This document shows positions 45,382 through 54,077 of a stretch of 64,000 nt of DNA, one piece after another. How positions within the stretch are numbered: position 1 is the first letter of the stretch; each line of letters opens with the position of its first letter. Location: positions 1-64,000 of the forward strand of contig NZ_QNRQ01000009.1 of assembly GCF_003315175.1 (NCBI RefSeq), in the 5' to 3' direction. The position numbers and the translations under genes were made by a program. Below the pieces are notes generated by a model. That model ran no database searches and was not told the DNA's origin. It worked only from the letters and a program-made list of their open reading frames with translations. Origin of the DNA: Eoetvoesiella caeni (GTDB lineage: Bacteria; Pseudomonadota; Gammaproteobacteria; Burkholderiales; Burkholderiaceae_B).

Positions 45382-46698
45382 TTAAAAACGATGCGACAGC
45401 TGAACGCCCACCATATCGATGGCCGCGGCATAGCTTCCGGTTACGGTGCCCTTTGCCGCGTCGCTGTTATTGTCGATATATGGCTTGCGCATGAAAATGT
45501 GCGCATAGCCGATATCGATCGTGGATTGCTCGGTGAACTTGTACTGAACCCCCACGCTCAGCCAAATGCGATCGCTATCGGGCAAGGAAGTAGGCCTTAG
45601 GCCCGAGCCGGGCACCGGCGTCTGGTCGTAAGATACGCCAGCCTTGAAGAGCCATTTTTGGCTATGCCGGTAATTTGCGCCCAGGGCCACACGCCAGGTG
45701 TCTCGAAAGCCAAGCTTGAGGCTTTCCTGTCCCAACGAGCCGCTGTCGATGTCCAGCGACGGAAGGCTGCTCCAGCCGGTCCATGACACGTCCGCCAAGA
45801 GCTGCCATTTCTTATTGAGATCATGCGCGACGCTCAGGATGGCCGTATCGGGAAGCTTCACCGTCGTCGAGGCGTCGGCGCTACGCGCCGGCATGCCAAG
45901 CGGGAGGTTCTTCAGGGACGTCGTTCCTGTGGCGTCATAGCGCATTGCCGAGCGGTACGAAAGCCCAACGCGAGTGGCCGGCGTCATTTGGTATAACAGG
46001 CCCGCGTTCCAGCCCCAGGCATCGCCCTTCAGTTTTACCCGGCCGTCCATGTCGGGCGAACCCAAGACAGTGGCGGCCAGCGCGTTGGCCATGCCGCCGG
46101 GCAATTGCTGGACAAGACCTGCTGCGGGAACCTTGCGCTGATAGTCGGCGCTTAAATACTGCCAGTTAAGGCCCGCGCCCAAGGAAAGGCTGTCGCTGAC
46201 GCGATACGCGACCGAAGGATTGAGGTTGACGGTCTCGATGCCGAACTCAGTCGAATGATAACGGCCGATCCACGTCTCATCGTATTCGGTCTTGAGCCCA
46301 AAAGGCGCTCCGATGCCTAGCCCGACATGCCAGTCGGGGTTCACCTGCCACGAAACATATGTATTGGGCAACAGCGCCAAGGAGCCGGCATCGCCGCCCG
46401 TGCCCGAGCCTAGCGCAAGGCCCGCGGGGCCGCGACTGCCATCGTTCGAGAACCTGAATGCCGGCTTGATCAGCGTCACCCCGCCCGAAACATTGAGGCC
46501 GGGAAGGCGGCTCATGCCGGCCGGATTATAAAAAATCGTGCTGGCGTTGTCGGCAACGGCAGCCAACCCCGCGTAGGCGTTTCCCAGCCCGCTGGCATTT
46601 TGTTCGATCAACTGAAAACCCGACGCATATACCGCAGACGGCCCCACGCCCAGAAAAATCGCCCACGCCGCAGCGAATGACACCCACCCTTTTTGCAT
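45382..46698 (-). CDS. FadL/OmpP1/TodX-family outer membrane transport protein
   Basis: 438-residue outer-membrane beta-barrel for long-chain fatty acids or other hydrophobic molecules. A Sec signal (residues 1-25) is cleaved before SGFQLIEQNASGLG, the N-terminal hatch sequence diagnostic of FadL (usual form GFQLNEQSASGLG). NASTIFYNPAGMSRLPG follows near 50-67. The C-terminal strand ends in VQLSHRF, with the terminal Phe needed for barrel insertion. ATG 46698 has GGAACGG upstream. It is divergent from rpfF. Import or release of the DSF-type fatty-acid signal is an attractive inference from the neighbourhood but is not shown. Confidence 0.9.
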   Translation of the reverse strand: MQKGWVSFAAAWAIFLGVGPSAVYASGFQLIEQNASGLGNAYAGLAAVADNASTIFYNPAGMSRLPGLNVSGGVTLIKPAFRFSNDGSRGPAGLALGSGTGGDAGSLALLPNTYVSWQVNPDWHVGLGIGAPFGLKTEYDETWIGRYHSTEFGIETVNLNPSVAYRVSDSLSLGAGLNWQYLSADYQRKVPAAGLVQQLPGGMANALAATVLGSPDMDGRVKLKGDAWGWNAGLLYQMTPATRVGLSYRSAMRYDATGTTSLKNLPLGMPARSADASTTVKLPDTAILSVAHDLNKKWQLLADVSWTGWSSLPSLDIDSGSLGQESLKLGFRDTWRVALGANYRHSQKWLFKAGVSYDQTPVPGSGLRPTSLPDSDRIWLSVGVQYKFTEQSTIDIGYAHIFMRKPYIDNNSDAAKGTVTGSYAAAIDMVGVQLSHRF

Positions 46699-47102
46699 AC
46701 CGTTCCATTAAAAATTCTTTTGTGAAGATCCGCCTTCATGGCAGGCCTTATTAACCGCTTTATAAGCTAATGCATTCCCAATTTCGTCGTCAATGCTTAT
46801 ACTCACAATCTTTTAGCAGTGTTACGGAATGGCTACAAATGCCCTTCGGTAACAACCCATGTGAAGAATTCCAGGCAGGTGGCGGCGTCAGCCTCTTCGC
46901 CAGGCCAGGGCCGCCTTAAGGCCACTGAAGGGATACTTCGCTTAACCTCATCCTAAAGGACAGGGCTTGCGCTTTGGCTCGTGGTCGATACCTCCCATGA
47001 AAGACGGCCAGATATAATGAGTGGTTTTTTAATTGGCTTGAGCTTTACGAGCATCGTGGTCCTGGCCCTCAATGCAAAAGTAATATTCCTTTGGGCTGAT
47101 CC
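46699..47102. other. Divergent intergenic region between the fadL-like gene and rpfF
   Basis: About 400 bp, noticeably AT-richer than the flanking genes, should contain the promoters of both the porin gene and rpfF. The clearest signal is a perfect TATAAT at 47013-47018 on the plus strand, 85 bp before the rpfF ATG, though no convincing -35 hexamer lies 16-18 bp upstream. A 31-codon hydrophobic reading frame (47017-47112) starts inside this box and ends just past the rpfF start; it lacks a ribosome binding site and I do not call it a gene. Confidence 0.5.
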
Positions 47103-47993
47103 ATGCACTTAAAAGGCCATCCAGCCTGCCGGCCATTTACCGAGGCGGGCACCTTATCTCAAATAACCGCTTATTACGAAGAAGAACGTAATATCCTTTG
47201 GATGATGCTGCATGCGCATCCCCGCCCCTGCTTCAATACCGCACTCCTGCATGACATAGCCAAGCTTGGCCGGGCCGCGCGCGATTCAGGCCTGCGCATC
47301 GACTTCTGGGTTACGGGTTCGACCGTGCCCCATATCTACAATGTCGGCGGCGACCTGGAGCTTTTTGCCTCGCACATCCGGGCCGGCGACCGCGATTATC
47401 TGGTCTCGTATGCCCGCGCCTGCATAGACGCGGTATACGAAGCCATGACCGGATTTGGAACCGGGGCAATTTCCATCGCCATGGTCGAAGGAACGGCGCT
47501 GGGCGGCGGCTTCGAAGCGGCGTTGGCGCATCACTATGTACTGGCGCAAAAAGATGCCAAGATGGGGTTCCCGGAAATTGCCTTCAACCTATTCCCGGGC
47601 ATGGGGGCCTATTCTTTGGTTGCCCGCAAATCCCACATGAGGCTGGCCGAGCAGCTTATCAGTACCGGCGAGCCCCATATGGCCGAATGGTATCTGGACA
47701 AAGGACTGATCGACGGCGTGTTCGAACCAGGCAACGCATATAAAGCGACACGCACTTTCATCGACGTGATCCGGCCCAAGCTGAATGGCATCCGGGCCAT
47801 GCTCCGCGCGCGAGCCCGCGTCCTGCCCGTCAATAGGGCGGAATTGATGGAAATTGCCGAAGACTGGGCGCAAGCGGCCTTTGCGCTGGAAGAAAAGGAT
47901 CTGGCCTACATGGAACGGCTGGTTATGCTGCAAAACCGGCGCACCAGCAAGCCTCTACCGCTGCCCGAAACGGAAACGAGCAACGCCGAATGA
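47103..47993 (+). CDS. rpfF: DSF-family signal synthase RpfF (crotonase fold)
   Basis: 296-residue enoyl-CoA hydratase-fold enzyme resembling RpfF. Known RpfF enzymes make cis-2-unsaturated fatty acids (DSF, BDSF) by dehydrating 3-hydroxyacyl-ACP and cleaving the thioester. The oxyanion-hole GGDLELF is at 82-88. Both catalytic glutamates of the RpfF pattern are present: E138 in GGGFEAAL and E158 in FPEIAFNLFPGMGAYS. Ordinary enoyl-CoA hydratases do not share this LFPGMGAY block. An in-frame stop lies just upstream, so ATG 47103 is the only ATG start; its ribosome binding site is weak. It converges on the rpfR-like gene with 32 bp between stops. Confidence 0.9.
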   Translation: MHLKGHPACRPFTEAGTLSQITAYYEEERNILWMMLHAHPRPCFNTALLHDIAKLGRAARDSGLRIDFWVTGSTVPHIYNVGGDLELFASHIRAGDRDYLVSYARACIDAVYEAMTGFGTGAISIAMVEGTALGGGFEAALAHHYVLAQKDAKMGFPEIAFNLFPGMGAYSLVARKSHMRLAEQLISTGEPHMAEWYLDKGLIDGVFEPGNAYKATRTFIDVIRPKLNGIRAMLRARARVLPVNRAELMEIAEDWAQAAFALEEKDLAYMERLVMLQNRRTSKPLPLPETETSNAE

Positions 47994-48025
47994 ATCGGCG
48001 CCTGCGCCCGCCGGTACGATAGCGC

Positions 48026-50011
48026 CTAGGCGACCAGGCGCAGCTTCTTGCGGTTGGTCAGCCAGTCTTCGAACTCTTTGACCGGCATGGGCTTGGCATA
48101 CAAATAGCCCTGTGCCGAATCGACATCGATGCTTTTGAGAAAGTCGGCCTGGTCCTCGACTTCGACGCCTTCGGCGACCACCTGGATATTAAGCTGCTGC
48201 GCAACGGCAACCATGGACCGCACGACCGCCTGCGAGGTCAGGTCTTCGTTGATGGAGCTGATAAAGCTTTGGTCGAGCTTGATGCTGTCCAGCGGCAGGC
48301 GCGCCAGCTTGGACAAAGAAGAATAGCCCGTACCGAAGTCGTCCAGGTGCACCTGGGCGCCCATGGTGCGGAACTGCAGGATAAGAGCATGCGCCAGCGT
48401 TTCGTCGATCAGGCAGCTTTCGGTAAGCTCCAGGTCGATGAGGCAGCGTATCAGGCCGGCCTGGCGCAATGCGTCGGCAAAATCCTGGACTATGGTCGAG
48501 TCGCACAATTGGCGGGCCGACAGGTTGACTGCAATGCGGATGTCCAGCCCCTGGGCCTGCCACTGCGCCGCCTGTTTTGCCGCGGTCTGCATAACCCATT
48601 TGCCCAATGGAACGATCAGGCCGGACTCTTCGGCATAGGGAATGAACTGCATGGGCGACAACCTGCCGCGCTCGGGCGAATCCCACCGTACCAGGGCCTC
48701 GACGCTGCGTACCACACCGGTTTTCAGGCAAATCTTGGGCTGGTAATAAAGGCTTAGTTGGTCGGTGGCCACCAAAGCCTTGCGCAAATTGCTGTCCAGC
48801 CACACCTGCTCGGCGGCCTTGTCGACCATTTCGGAGGAAAAAACGCGATACGTGCGCTTGCCGGCGTCTTTGGCCACATACATGGCGGTATCGGCGCTGC
48901 GGATGAGCCGTTCCAGCGTGTCGCCGTGTTGGGGGCACATTGCTATGCCGATCGAACAACCGGTATAGACTTCGATCAGGCCCAGATTGATAGGCGCCTT
49001 CAGGCGCTCGGTAATGCGCTGAGCCATTTCTTCAAGCAAAGGACCCGTGGTGTTCTCAATGAGGACCAGGAATTCGTCGCCGCCCAGCCGGCCTACGGTC
49101 TCGCCCTGCCGCATGCAATCGCGCAAGGTCAGCGCCACGGCCTGAATCAGCCGGTCTCCGACCAGGTGCCCGTAATGGTCGTTGACCTGCTTGAAGTTGT
49201 CCAGGTCCAGGAACAGGATGCCGAACTGCTTGGATTCTTCGAGGTAGAGCTCGATTTTTTCGTAGATGGCGTGGCGGTTCGGCAGGCGCGTCAGCATGTC
49301 GACGGTGGCAAGCTCGAGCAGGCGTGCCTGCGCTTTGCGCTCTTCGGTTACGTCGGTGCCCGAGCAGACCAGATAGCGTTCGTTGGGACCGCTGCCGCTA
49401 TGCACGAACTTGTTGCGCCAAAGAATCTTGCGGACTCCGTTAAGCGTGTTGATCTCGCGCTCGACTTCGTATGACGACGAGGTCTGGAAAAAATTGTGGA
49501 TATTGGCGCGCGACGGGCCTTGCTCGGCCGGGGGCATGAAGGAGTGCGCGTTCTTGCCGATGACGTCCTGCTCGCGCAGGCCGGTGACTTCTTCGCACAG
49601 CTTGTTGAAGCGCAGAATATTGCTGTTGTGGTCGATGATGACGACCAGAGAATTGACTTCCGAGATGACTTGTTCGGCAAATTCCAGGCCATGGGTCAGG
49701 TCTTTGGCCACTGCCGGCGTATCCATGTAGTCCGAAGCCGTTCCGGACCAGCTGGCGCTGCCGTTCTTCTTGCCGACCAGACTTAGCTTCTGGTGCTCTC
49801 CGTACAGGTTTACGTCGACGTCCAGATGCGATGTAACGCCTGTGAAGGCGCGGATCTGCTCGGCCTGCTCGGGCGGCAGGGCCACGACCATGTTTGCCGT
49901 TCCCTTGACGCCTTCAAGCTGCAAGGCGTCGCTATCGGCCGACAGCTGCCAAAAAGGGCTGCGTGTTCCGAAAAGAATGAACAGCAGCGACTCGTTCAAG
50001 TCATCATACAT
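48026..50011 (-). CDS. rpfR: RpfR/PdeR-type FI-PAS-GGDEF-EAL c-di-GMP phosphodiesterase and DSF receptor
   Basis: 661 residues, the same length class as E. coli PdeR (YciR) and Burkholderia RpfR. Residues 1-95 match the N-terminal RpfF-interaction (FI) domain (SPFWQLSADSDAL). The linker TPAVAKDLTHGLEFAEQV leads into a PAS domain (about 110-225), then GGDEF (310-314) and EAL (438-440). The EAL site looks complete: NLSARQL, ELTESC, DDFGTGYSS from 557 and VAEGVE near 612. The I-site position reads RQGE rather than RxxD. In known RpfR, BDSF binding to PAS stimulates c-di-GMP breakdown. A GAGGTG ribosome site precedes ATG 50011. It is oriented like alaC, 94 bp behind it. Confidence 0.9.
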   Translation of the reverse strand: MYDDLNESLLFILFGTRSPFWQLSADSDALQLEGVKGTANMVVALPPEQAEQIRAFTGVTSHLDVDVNLYGEHQKLSLVGKKNGSASWSGTASDYMDTPAVAKDLTHGLEFAEQVISEVNSLVVIIDHNSNILRFNKLCEEVTGLREQDVIGKNAHSFMPPAEQGPSRANIHNFFQTSSSYEVEREINTLNGVRKILWRNKFVHSGSGPNERYLVCSGTDVTEERKAQARLLELATVDMLTRLPNRHAIYEKIELYLEESKQFGILFLDLDNFKQVNDHYGHLVGDRLIQAVALTLRDCMRQGETVGRLGGDEFLVLIENTTGPLLEEMAQRITERLKAPINLGLIEVYTGCSIGIAMCPQHGDTLERLIRSADTAMYVAKDAGKRTYRVFSSEMVDKAAEQVWLDSNLRKALVATDQLSLYYQPKICLKTGVVRSVEALVRWDSPERGRLSPMQFIPYAEESGLIVPLGKWVMQTAAKQAAQWQAQGLDIRIAVNLSARQLCDSTIVQDFADALRQAGLIRCLIDLELTESCLIDETLAHALILQFRTMGAQVHLDDFGTGYSSLSKLARLPLDSIKLDQSFISSINEDLTSQAVVRSMVAVAQQLNIQVVAEGVEVEDQADFLKSIDVDSAQGYLYAKPMPVKEFEDWLTNRKKLRLVA

Positions 50012-50105
50012 GGGGACACCTCGTTTTTCTTCGTTTACGGCGCAGGCGACTAACGGACAATCTATGAAGAAGTATAGAGGGGACGCACTATTTTCGCCAA
50101 TATCT

Positions 50106-51305
50106 TCAAGCGCTCTGCTTGATCAAGCCATCTTTGCGGAACATCTCTTTGATGCCGCGCACCGCCTGTCGGGTGCGCTGCTCGTTTTCGATCAGGGCGA
50201 AACGGACATAGGCATCGCCGTACTCGCCAAAACCGATGCCGGGCGAAACGGCCACCTTGGCTTCGTCCAGCACCTTCTTGGCGAACTCCAGCGAGCCCAT
50301 CTTCAGGTAGGGCTCGGGGATTTTCGCCCAGATGTACATGGAGGCCTTGGGGATGTCGACCATCCAGCCGGCTTCATGCAGCCCCTTGGCCAGCACATCG
50401 CGCCGGTTGCGGTACTGCTCGACCACCTTGGCGACGCCTTCCTGGGGGCCTTCCAGGGCGGCAATGGCCGCAACCTGGATGGGCGTAAAGGTGCCATAGT
50501 CGTGATAGCTTTTGATGCGCGCCAGGGCATTGACCAGTTCGCGGTTGCCCACCATGAAGCCGATGCGCCATCCGGCCATGTTATAGCTTTTGCTCATGGT
50601 GAAGAACTCCACCGCGACGTCGCGGGCGCCCTCCACTTGCATGATGGACGGCGCCACATAGCCGTCGAAGGTGATATCGGCATAGGCCAGGTCGTGCACG
50701 ACCAGGATGTTGTGCTCTTTGGCCAGCGCCACGACGCGCTCGAAAAACGACAGTTCGACACACTGCGCCGTGGGATTGCTGGGAAAGCCCAGGATCATCA
50801 TCTTGGGCTTGGGAATACTTTCGCGCACCGCGCGCTCGATTTCCTCGAAGAAATCCAGGCCCGGCACCATTGGGACCGAACGGATGTTGGCCCCGGCAAT
50901 GACCGCGCCGTAAATATGAATGGGATAACTGGGATTGGGCACCAGGACGGTATCGCCGCGGTCCAGCGTAGCCAGCATGAGGTGTGCCAGCCCTTCTTTG
51001 GACCCTATGGTGACTATGGCTTCGGTGTCGGGATCGATCTTGACCCCGTAGCGCCGCTCGTACCAGCCCGAAATGGCCTTGCGCAGGCGCGGAATACCCT
51101 TGGACACTGAATAACCGTGCGTATCGGGCCGGCTGGCGACCTCGATGAGCTTGTCGACGATGTGCTTGGGCGTAGGGCCGTCCGGGTTGCCCATGGACAT
51201 ATCGATGATGTCCTCGCCACGCCGCCGCGCCGCCATTTTGAGCTCGCCTGTGATGTTGAAAACATAAGGGGGCAAGCGCTCGATGCGGGGAAAGCTGGTC
51301 ATCAT
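50106..51305 (-). CDS. alaC: PLP-dependent aminotransferase AlaC (glutamate-pyruvate type)
   Basis: 399-residue class I/II aminotransferase resembling E. coli AlaC, which makes alanine from pyruvate and glutamate. The PLP lysine is K239 in [10 protein letters not shown]; the ring-contacting D205 and Y208 are in [10 protein letters not shown] second ATG three bases downstream (51302, [13 protein letters not shown]) better matches relatives and is better spaced from the AAGGA motif. The last coding segment (50118-50189) is duplicated beside hom, and this copy ends in an extra QSA compared with the remnant. The neighbours hom and thrC would normally follow it directly. Confidence 0.92.
   Translation of the reverse strand: MMTSFPRIERLPPYVFNITGELKMAARRRGEDIIDMSMGNPDGPTPKHIVDKLIEVASRPDTHGYSVSKGIPRLRKAISGWYERRYGVKIDPDTEAIVTIGSKEGLAHLMLATLDRGDTVLVPNPSYPIHIYGAVIAGANIRSVPMVPGLDFFEEIERAVRESIPKPKMMILGFPSNPTAQCVELSFFERVVALAKEHNILVVHDLAYADITFDGYVAPSIMQVEGARDVAVEFFTMSKSYNMAGWRIGFMVGNRELVNALARIKSYHDYGTFTPIQVAAIAALEGPQEGVAKVVEQYRNRRDVLAKGLHEAGWMVDIPKASMYIWAKIPEPYLKMGSLEFAKKVLDEAKVAVSPGIGFGEYGDAYVRFALIENEQRTRQAVRGIKEMFRKDGLIKQSA
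50118..50189. repeat. 72-bp direct repeat, alaC copy (partner of 45091-45162)
   Basis: Same orientation as 45091-45162; 64 of 72 bases agree, with exact runs of 20 bp (50170-50189) and 16 bp (50152-50167). The two copies bracket about 5 kb that holds the FadL, RpfF and RpfR genes. This copy forms the 3' coding end of intact alaC. Duplication of a target gene's 3' end at the borders of an insert is what integrative elements leave at attL and attR, but no integrase is present. Confidence 0.85.
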
Positions 51306-51399
51306 GGATCCTTGGGAGGATGGAGGTAGGCAATTAACCCAGTAGTTTAAACGATGGCAGGAATTGCGCTATCATCAAACCGACTTCAGGAGTTTTTCA

Positions 51400-51840
51400 G
51401 TGCAACTACAAGCCGAATCGAATCCAGCCATGAACACCGTGACCGCCTACGGTCAGGATTACATTGAAATCAACGCCGTTACGTTCAAGTACGCGGTGTT
51501 TTTCAGCCCGGAAGGCAGTATCCAGCGCTGGGACGTTCAAAAACCCGAAGACATCACCGCCGAGCTGCTGCGCCAGGCCGCCGGCCTGGGGCAGGCCAAG
51601 GCCGATCCCATGGCATTTCTGGACGGCGCACCTGCCGGCAAGCCGGCCGATGCCCCCGAAGTCGTTCTTATCGGCACCGGCCGCACACAACGATTCCTGG
51701 CTCGCGACATAGCACAGGGCCTGCTGGACCTGGGCATCGGCGTCGAAGCCATGAGCACGCAGGCCGCCGCCCGTACCTACAATATTTTGATGGCCGAGGG
51801 GCGCCGCGTGGTCGCCGCCCTTTTGCCGCTGGAGCCGTAA
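51400..51840 (+). CDS. Mth938-like domain protein (DUF498)
   Basis: About 146 residues of the Mth938/NDUFAF3-like fold, with VVLIGTGRTQRFL and GIGVEAMSTQAAARTYNILMAEGRRVVAALLPL as the conserved C-terminal half. The preferred start is GTG 51400: AGGAG lies 8 bp before it, whereas the in-frame ATG 51364 has none. The role in bacteria is unknown; the mitochondrial relative helps assemble complex I. It is divergent from alaC and lies 3 bp upstream of bcp, so the two are probably co-transcribed. Confidence 0.82.
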   Translation: MQLQAESNPAMNTVTAYGQDYIEINAVTFKYAVFFSPEGSIQRWDVQKPEDITAELLRQAAGLGQAKADPMAFLDGAPAGKPADAPEVVLIGTGRTQRFLARDIAQGLLDLGIGVEAMSTQAAARTYNILMAEGRRVVAALLPLEP

Positions 51841-51843
51841 ACC

Positions 51844-52314
51844 ATGAGCTTAGTTTCCGTTGGACAACCCATCCCCGACTTCACCGCCCACAGCACCCAG
51901 GGCGAGGTCAGCCCGCAGGCGCTCAAAGGCCGCTGGGCCGTGTTGTATTTCTACCCCAAGGACAATACCCCCGGCTGCACGACCGAAGCGCAGGATTCTC
52001 GCGATAACTACAAGGATTTCCTGGCGGCGGAATGCACGGTTATTGGCGTGTCGCGCGATTCGCTCAAATCGCACATCGGCTTTGCCGAGAAGCAGGAATT
52101 GCCCTTCCCGCTTATCGCGGACCCCGAAGAAACTTTATGTACGCTCTTTGACGTCATCAAAATGAAAAACATGTACGGTAAACAGGTAAGAGGGATCGAA
52201 CGCAGCACTTTCTTGATCGACCCTGAAGGCAAGCTGGTCCAGGAATGGCGCAAGCTGCGCGTGCCCGGCCATGTGCAGGCTGTCTTGCAAGCCTTGCACG
52301 ACCACGCCGAGTAA
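51844..52314 (+). CDS. bcp: Peroxiredoxin (Bcp/PrxQ type)
   Basis: 156-residue thioredoxin-fold peroxidase. The peroxidatic cysteine is C45 in YPKDNTPGCTTEAQDSRDN. The position that usually holds the resolving cysteine in many PrxQ enzymes (residue 50) is Gln here, so this is likely the 1-Cys-like or alternatively resolved variant. It reduces hydrogen peroxide and organic peroxides with thioredoxin or another thiol as partner. It follows the Mth938-like gene by 3 bp. Confidence 0.93.
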   Translation: MSLVSVGQPIPDFTAHSTQGEVSPQALKGRWAVLYFYPKDNTPGCTTEAQDSRDNYKDFLAAECTVIGVSRDSLKSHIGFAEKQELPFPLIADPEETLCTLFDVIKMKNMYGKQVRGIERSTFLIDPEGKLVQEWRKLRVPGHVQAVLQALHDHAE

Positions 52315-52376
52315 GTTCCGGGCCAGCCCATCCTTCATTCGCAGCGACTCAACATACGCACAGGAGCACAAACCAT

Positions 52377-54002
52377 ATGCCGCTACCAAAGCTGCCCGCA
52401 CGCATGGGAACCCTTGTTCGCGCCGATGACGCGCAATACCGTGCCGAACGTGCCCGTGAAGCAGTTCCCGCCCCGAAAACGCCGGCGGCAAAGCAAGTAG
52501 TCCCTGCCGCGGCCGCTCCGACCCCGGCGGCCGAATCGCCCCGCCTTTCAGTGGTCAGCGGTGCGCGCCCCAAAAAGAAAGCCCGCCTGCCGGTGGCCCG
52601 GCGCAAGCTGTTCGTGCTGGACACCAATGTCTTGCTGCACGACTCCAATTCACTGTTCAAGTTCGAAGAGCACGATATCTTCTTGCCCATGATTGTGCTT
52701 GAAGAGCTGGACCACCAAAAAAAGGGCATGTCGGAAGTCGCTCGCAACGCGCGCCAGGTCAGCCGTTCGCTGGACGGGCTGGTAGGCGCTTCCGTCGCGG
52801 TGCAAAACGGCCTGGAGCTTGACGCCCTGGGCAATGTGGAAGCCCTGGGCTCCTTGCACTTCCAGACCACGGCGCTGCATTCCCAGCTTCCCATCGAACT
52901 GCCGCACGGCAAGGCCGACAACATCATCCTGAATGTCGTCCATGCCCTGCAGGAAACCTTGCCCAAGCGACAGATCATCCTGGTTTCCAAAGACATCAAT
53001 ATGCGCCTCAAGGCGCTGTCGCTGGGCCTGCACGCAGAAGATTATTTCAACGACCATGTCCTTGACGACTCGGACCTGCTGTACGACGGCGTCATGCCCC
53101 TGCCTGAAAACTTCTGGGCCAAGCATGGCAAGGACGTAGAATCCTGGCAGCAAGGCGGTACAACGTATTACCGCGTTACCGGGCCCTTATGCTCGGAATT
53201 CATCGTCAATGAGTTCGTCTATTTCGAAGGCGAACTCCCCCTGTATGCCCAGGTCAAGGAAGTCACCGGCAAAAGCGCGGTGCTTGCCACCTTGCGCGAC
53301 TACAGCCACGGCAAAAACAACGTCTGGGGCATCACGGCACGCAACCGCGAACAGAACTTCGCCCTGAATCTGCTGATGAACCCGGACTGCGACTTCGTCT
53401 CGCTGCTGGGCCAGGCCGGTACCGGCAAGACGCTGCTGGCCCTGGCCGCGGCGCTGACGCAAACCCTGGAGACCAAGCGCTATACCGAAATCATCATCAC
53501 CCGCGCCACCGTGCCGGTGGGCGACGATATCGGCTTCTTGCCGGGTACCGAAGAAGAAAAAATGCTGCCCTGGATGGGTGCCCTGGAGGACAACCTGGAA
53601 GTGCTGCACCTGGGCACCGGCAACAACGAGGCCATGCCATCGGCCAACGGCGGCCAGGAATGGGGCAAAAGCCCAACCATGGAAATCATACGTTCGCGCA
53701 TCAAGGTCAAGTCCTTGAACTTCATGCGCGGCCGCACTTTCCTGAACAAGTTCCTTATTATTGACGAGGCGCAAAACCTCACGCCCAAGCAAATGAAAAC
53801 CCTGGTCACCCGGGCCGGCCCCGGCACCAAAATCGTATGCCTGGGCAATATTGCCCAAATCGACACGCCCTACCTGACCGAAGGCAGTTCGGGGCTGACT
53901 TACGTAGTGGACCGCTTCAAGGGATGGCCGCACGCCGGCCACATAACCCTGCAACGCGGCGAGCGCTCGCGCCTGGCCGACTACGCCAGCGAAGCGCTAT
54001 AA
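52377..54002 (+). CDS. PIN domain - PhoH family ATPase (YlaK-like)
   Basis: 541-residue protein joining an N-terminal PIN nuclease-like domain (about 75-210, FVLDTNVLLHDSNSL with acidic residues) to a C-terminal PhoH ATPase/helicase domain (about 325-541). Walker A GQAGTGKTLL is near 343-352, and LIIDEAQNLTPKQMK is Walker B. Such PIN-PhoH fusions are thought to act on RNA. An Ala/Pro-rich stretch (about 25-70) precedes the PIN domain. ATG 52377 has AGGAG upstream, unlike the in-frame ATG 52245 inside bcp. Confidence 0.92.
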   Translation: MPLPKLPARMGTLVRADDAQYRAERAREAVPAPKTPAAKQVVPAAAAPTPAAESPRLSVVSGARPKKKARLPVARRKLFVLDTNVLLHDSNSLFKFEEHDIFLPMIVLEELDHQKKGMSEVARNARQVSRSLDGLVGASVAVQNGLELDALGNVEALGSLHFQTTALHSQLPIELPHGKADNIILNVVHALQETLPKRQIILVSKDINMRLKALSLGLHAEDYFNDHVLDDSDLLYDGVMPLPENFWAKHGKDVESWQQGGTTYYRVTGPLCSEFIVNEFVYFEGELPLYAQVKEVTGKSAVLATLRDYSHGKNNVWGITARNREQNFALNLLMNPDCDFVSLLGQAGTGKTLLALAAALTQTLETKRYTEIIITRATVPVGDDIGFLPGTEEEKMLPWMGALEDNLEVLHLGTGNNEAMPSANGGQEWGKSPTMEIIRSRIKVKSLNFMRGRTFLNKFLIIDEAQNLTPKQMKTLVTRAGPGTKIVCLGNIAQIDTPYLTEGSSGLTYVVDRFKGWPHAGHITLQRGERSRLADYASEAL

Positions 54003-54077
54003 CCCGCTGCCGCGTCCATGCCGCCCGGGACCTCGTCCCGGGCGTTTCTTCTTCGAGCCAGTCGTCCGGTTGCCATC

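Noticed and set aside
47017-47112. 31-codon hydrophobic frame ending over the rpfF start, possible leader peptide
   Set aside because: Its ATG lies inside the TATAAT box, there is no ribosome binding site, and 31 codons are easily open by chance.
49770-51110. 446-codon plus-strand frame across rpfR and alaC
   Set aside because: Spans two genes on the opposite strand, including their intergenic gap, and has no recognisable domain.
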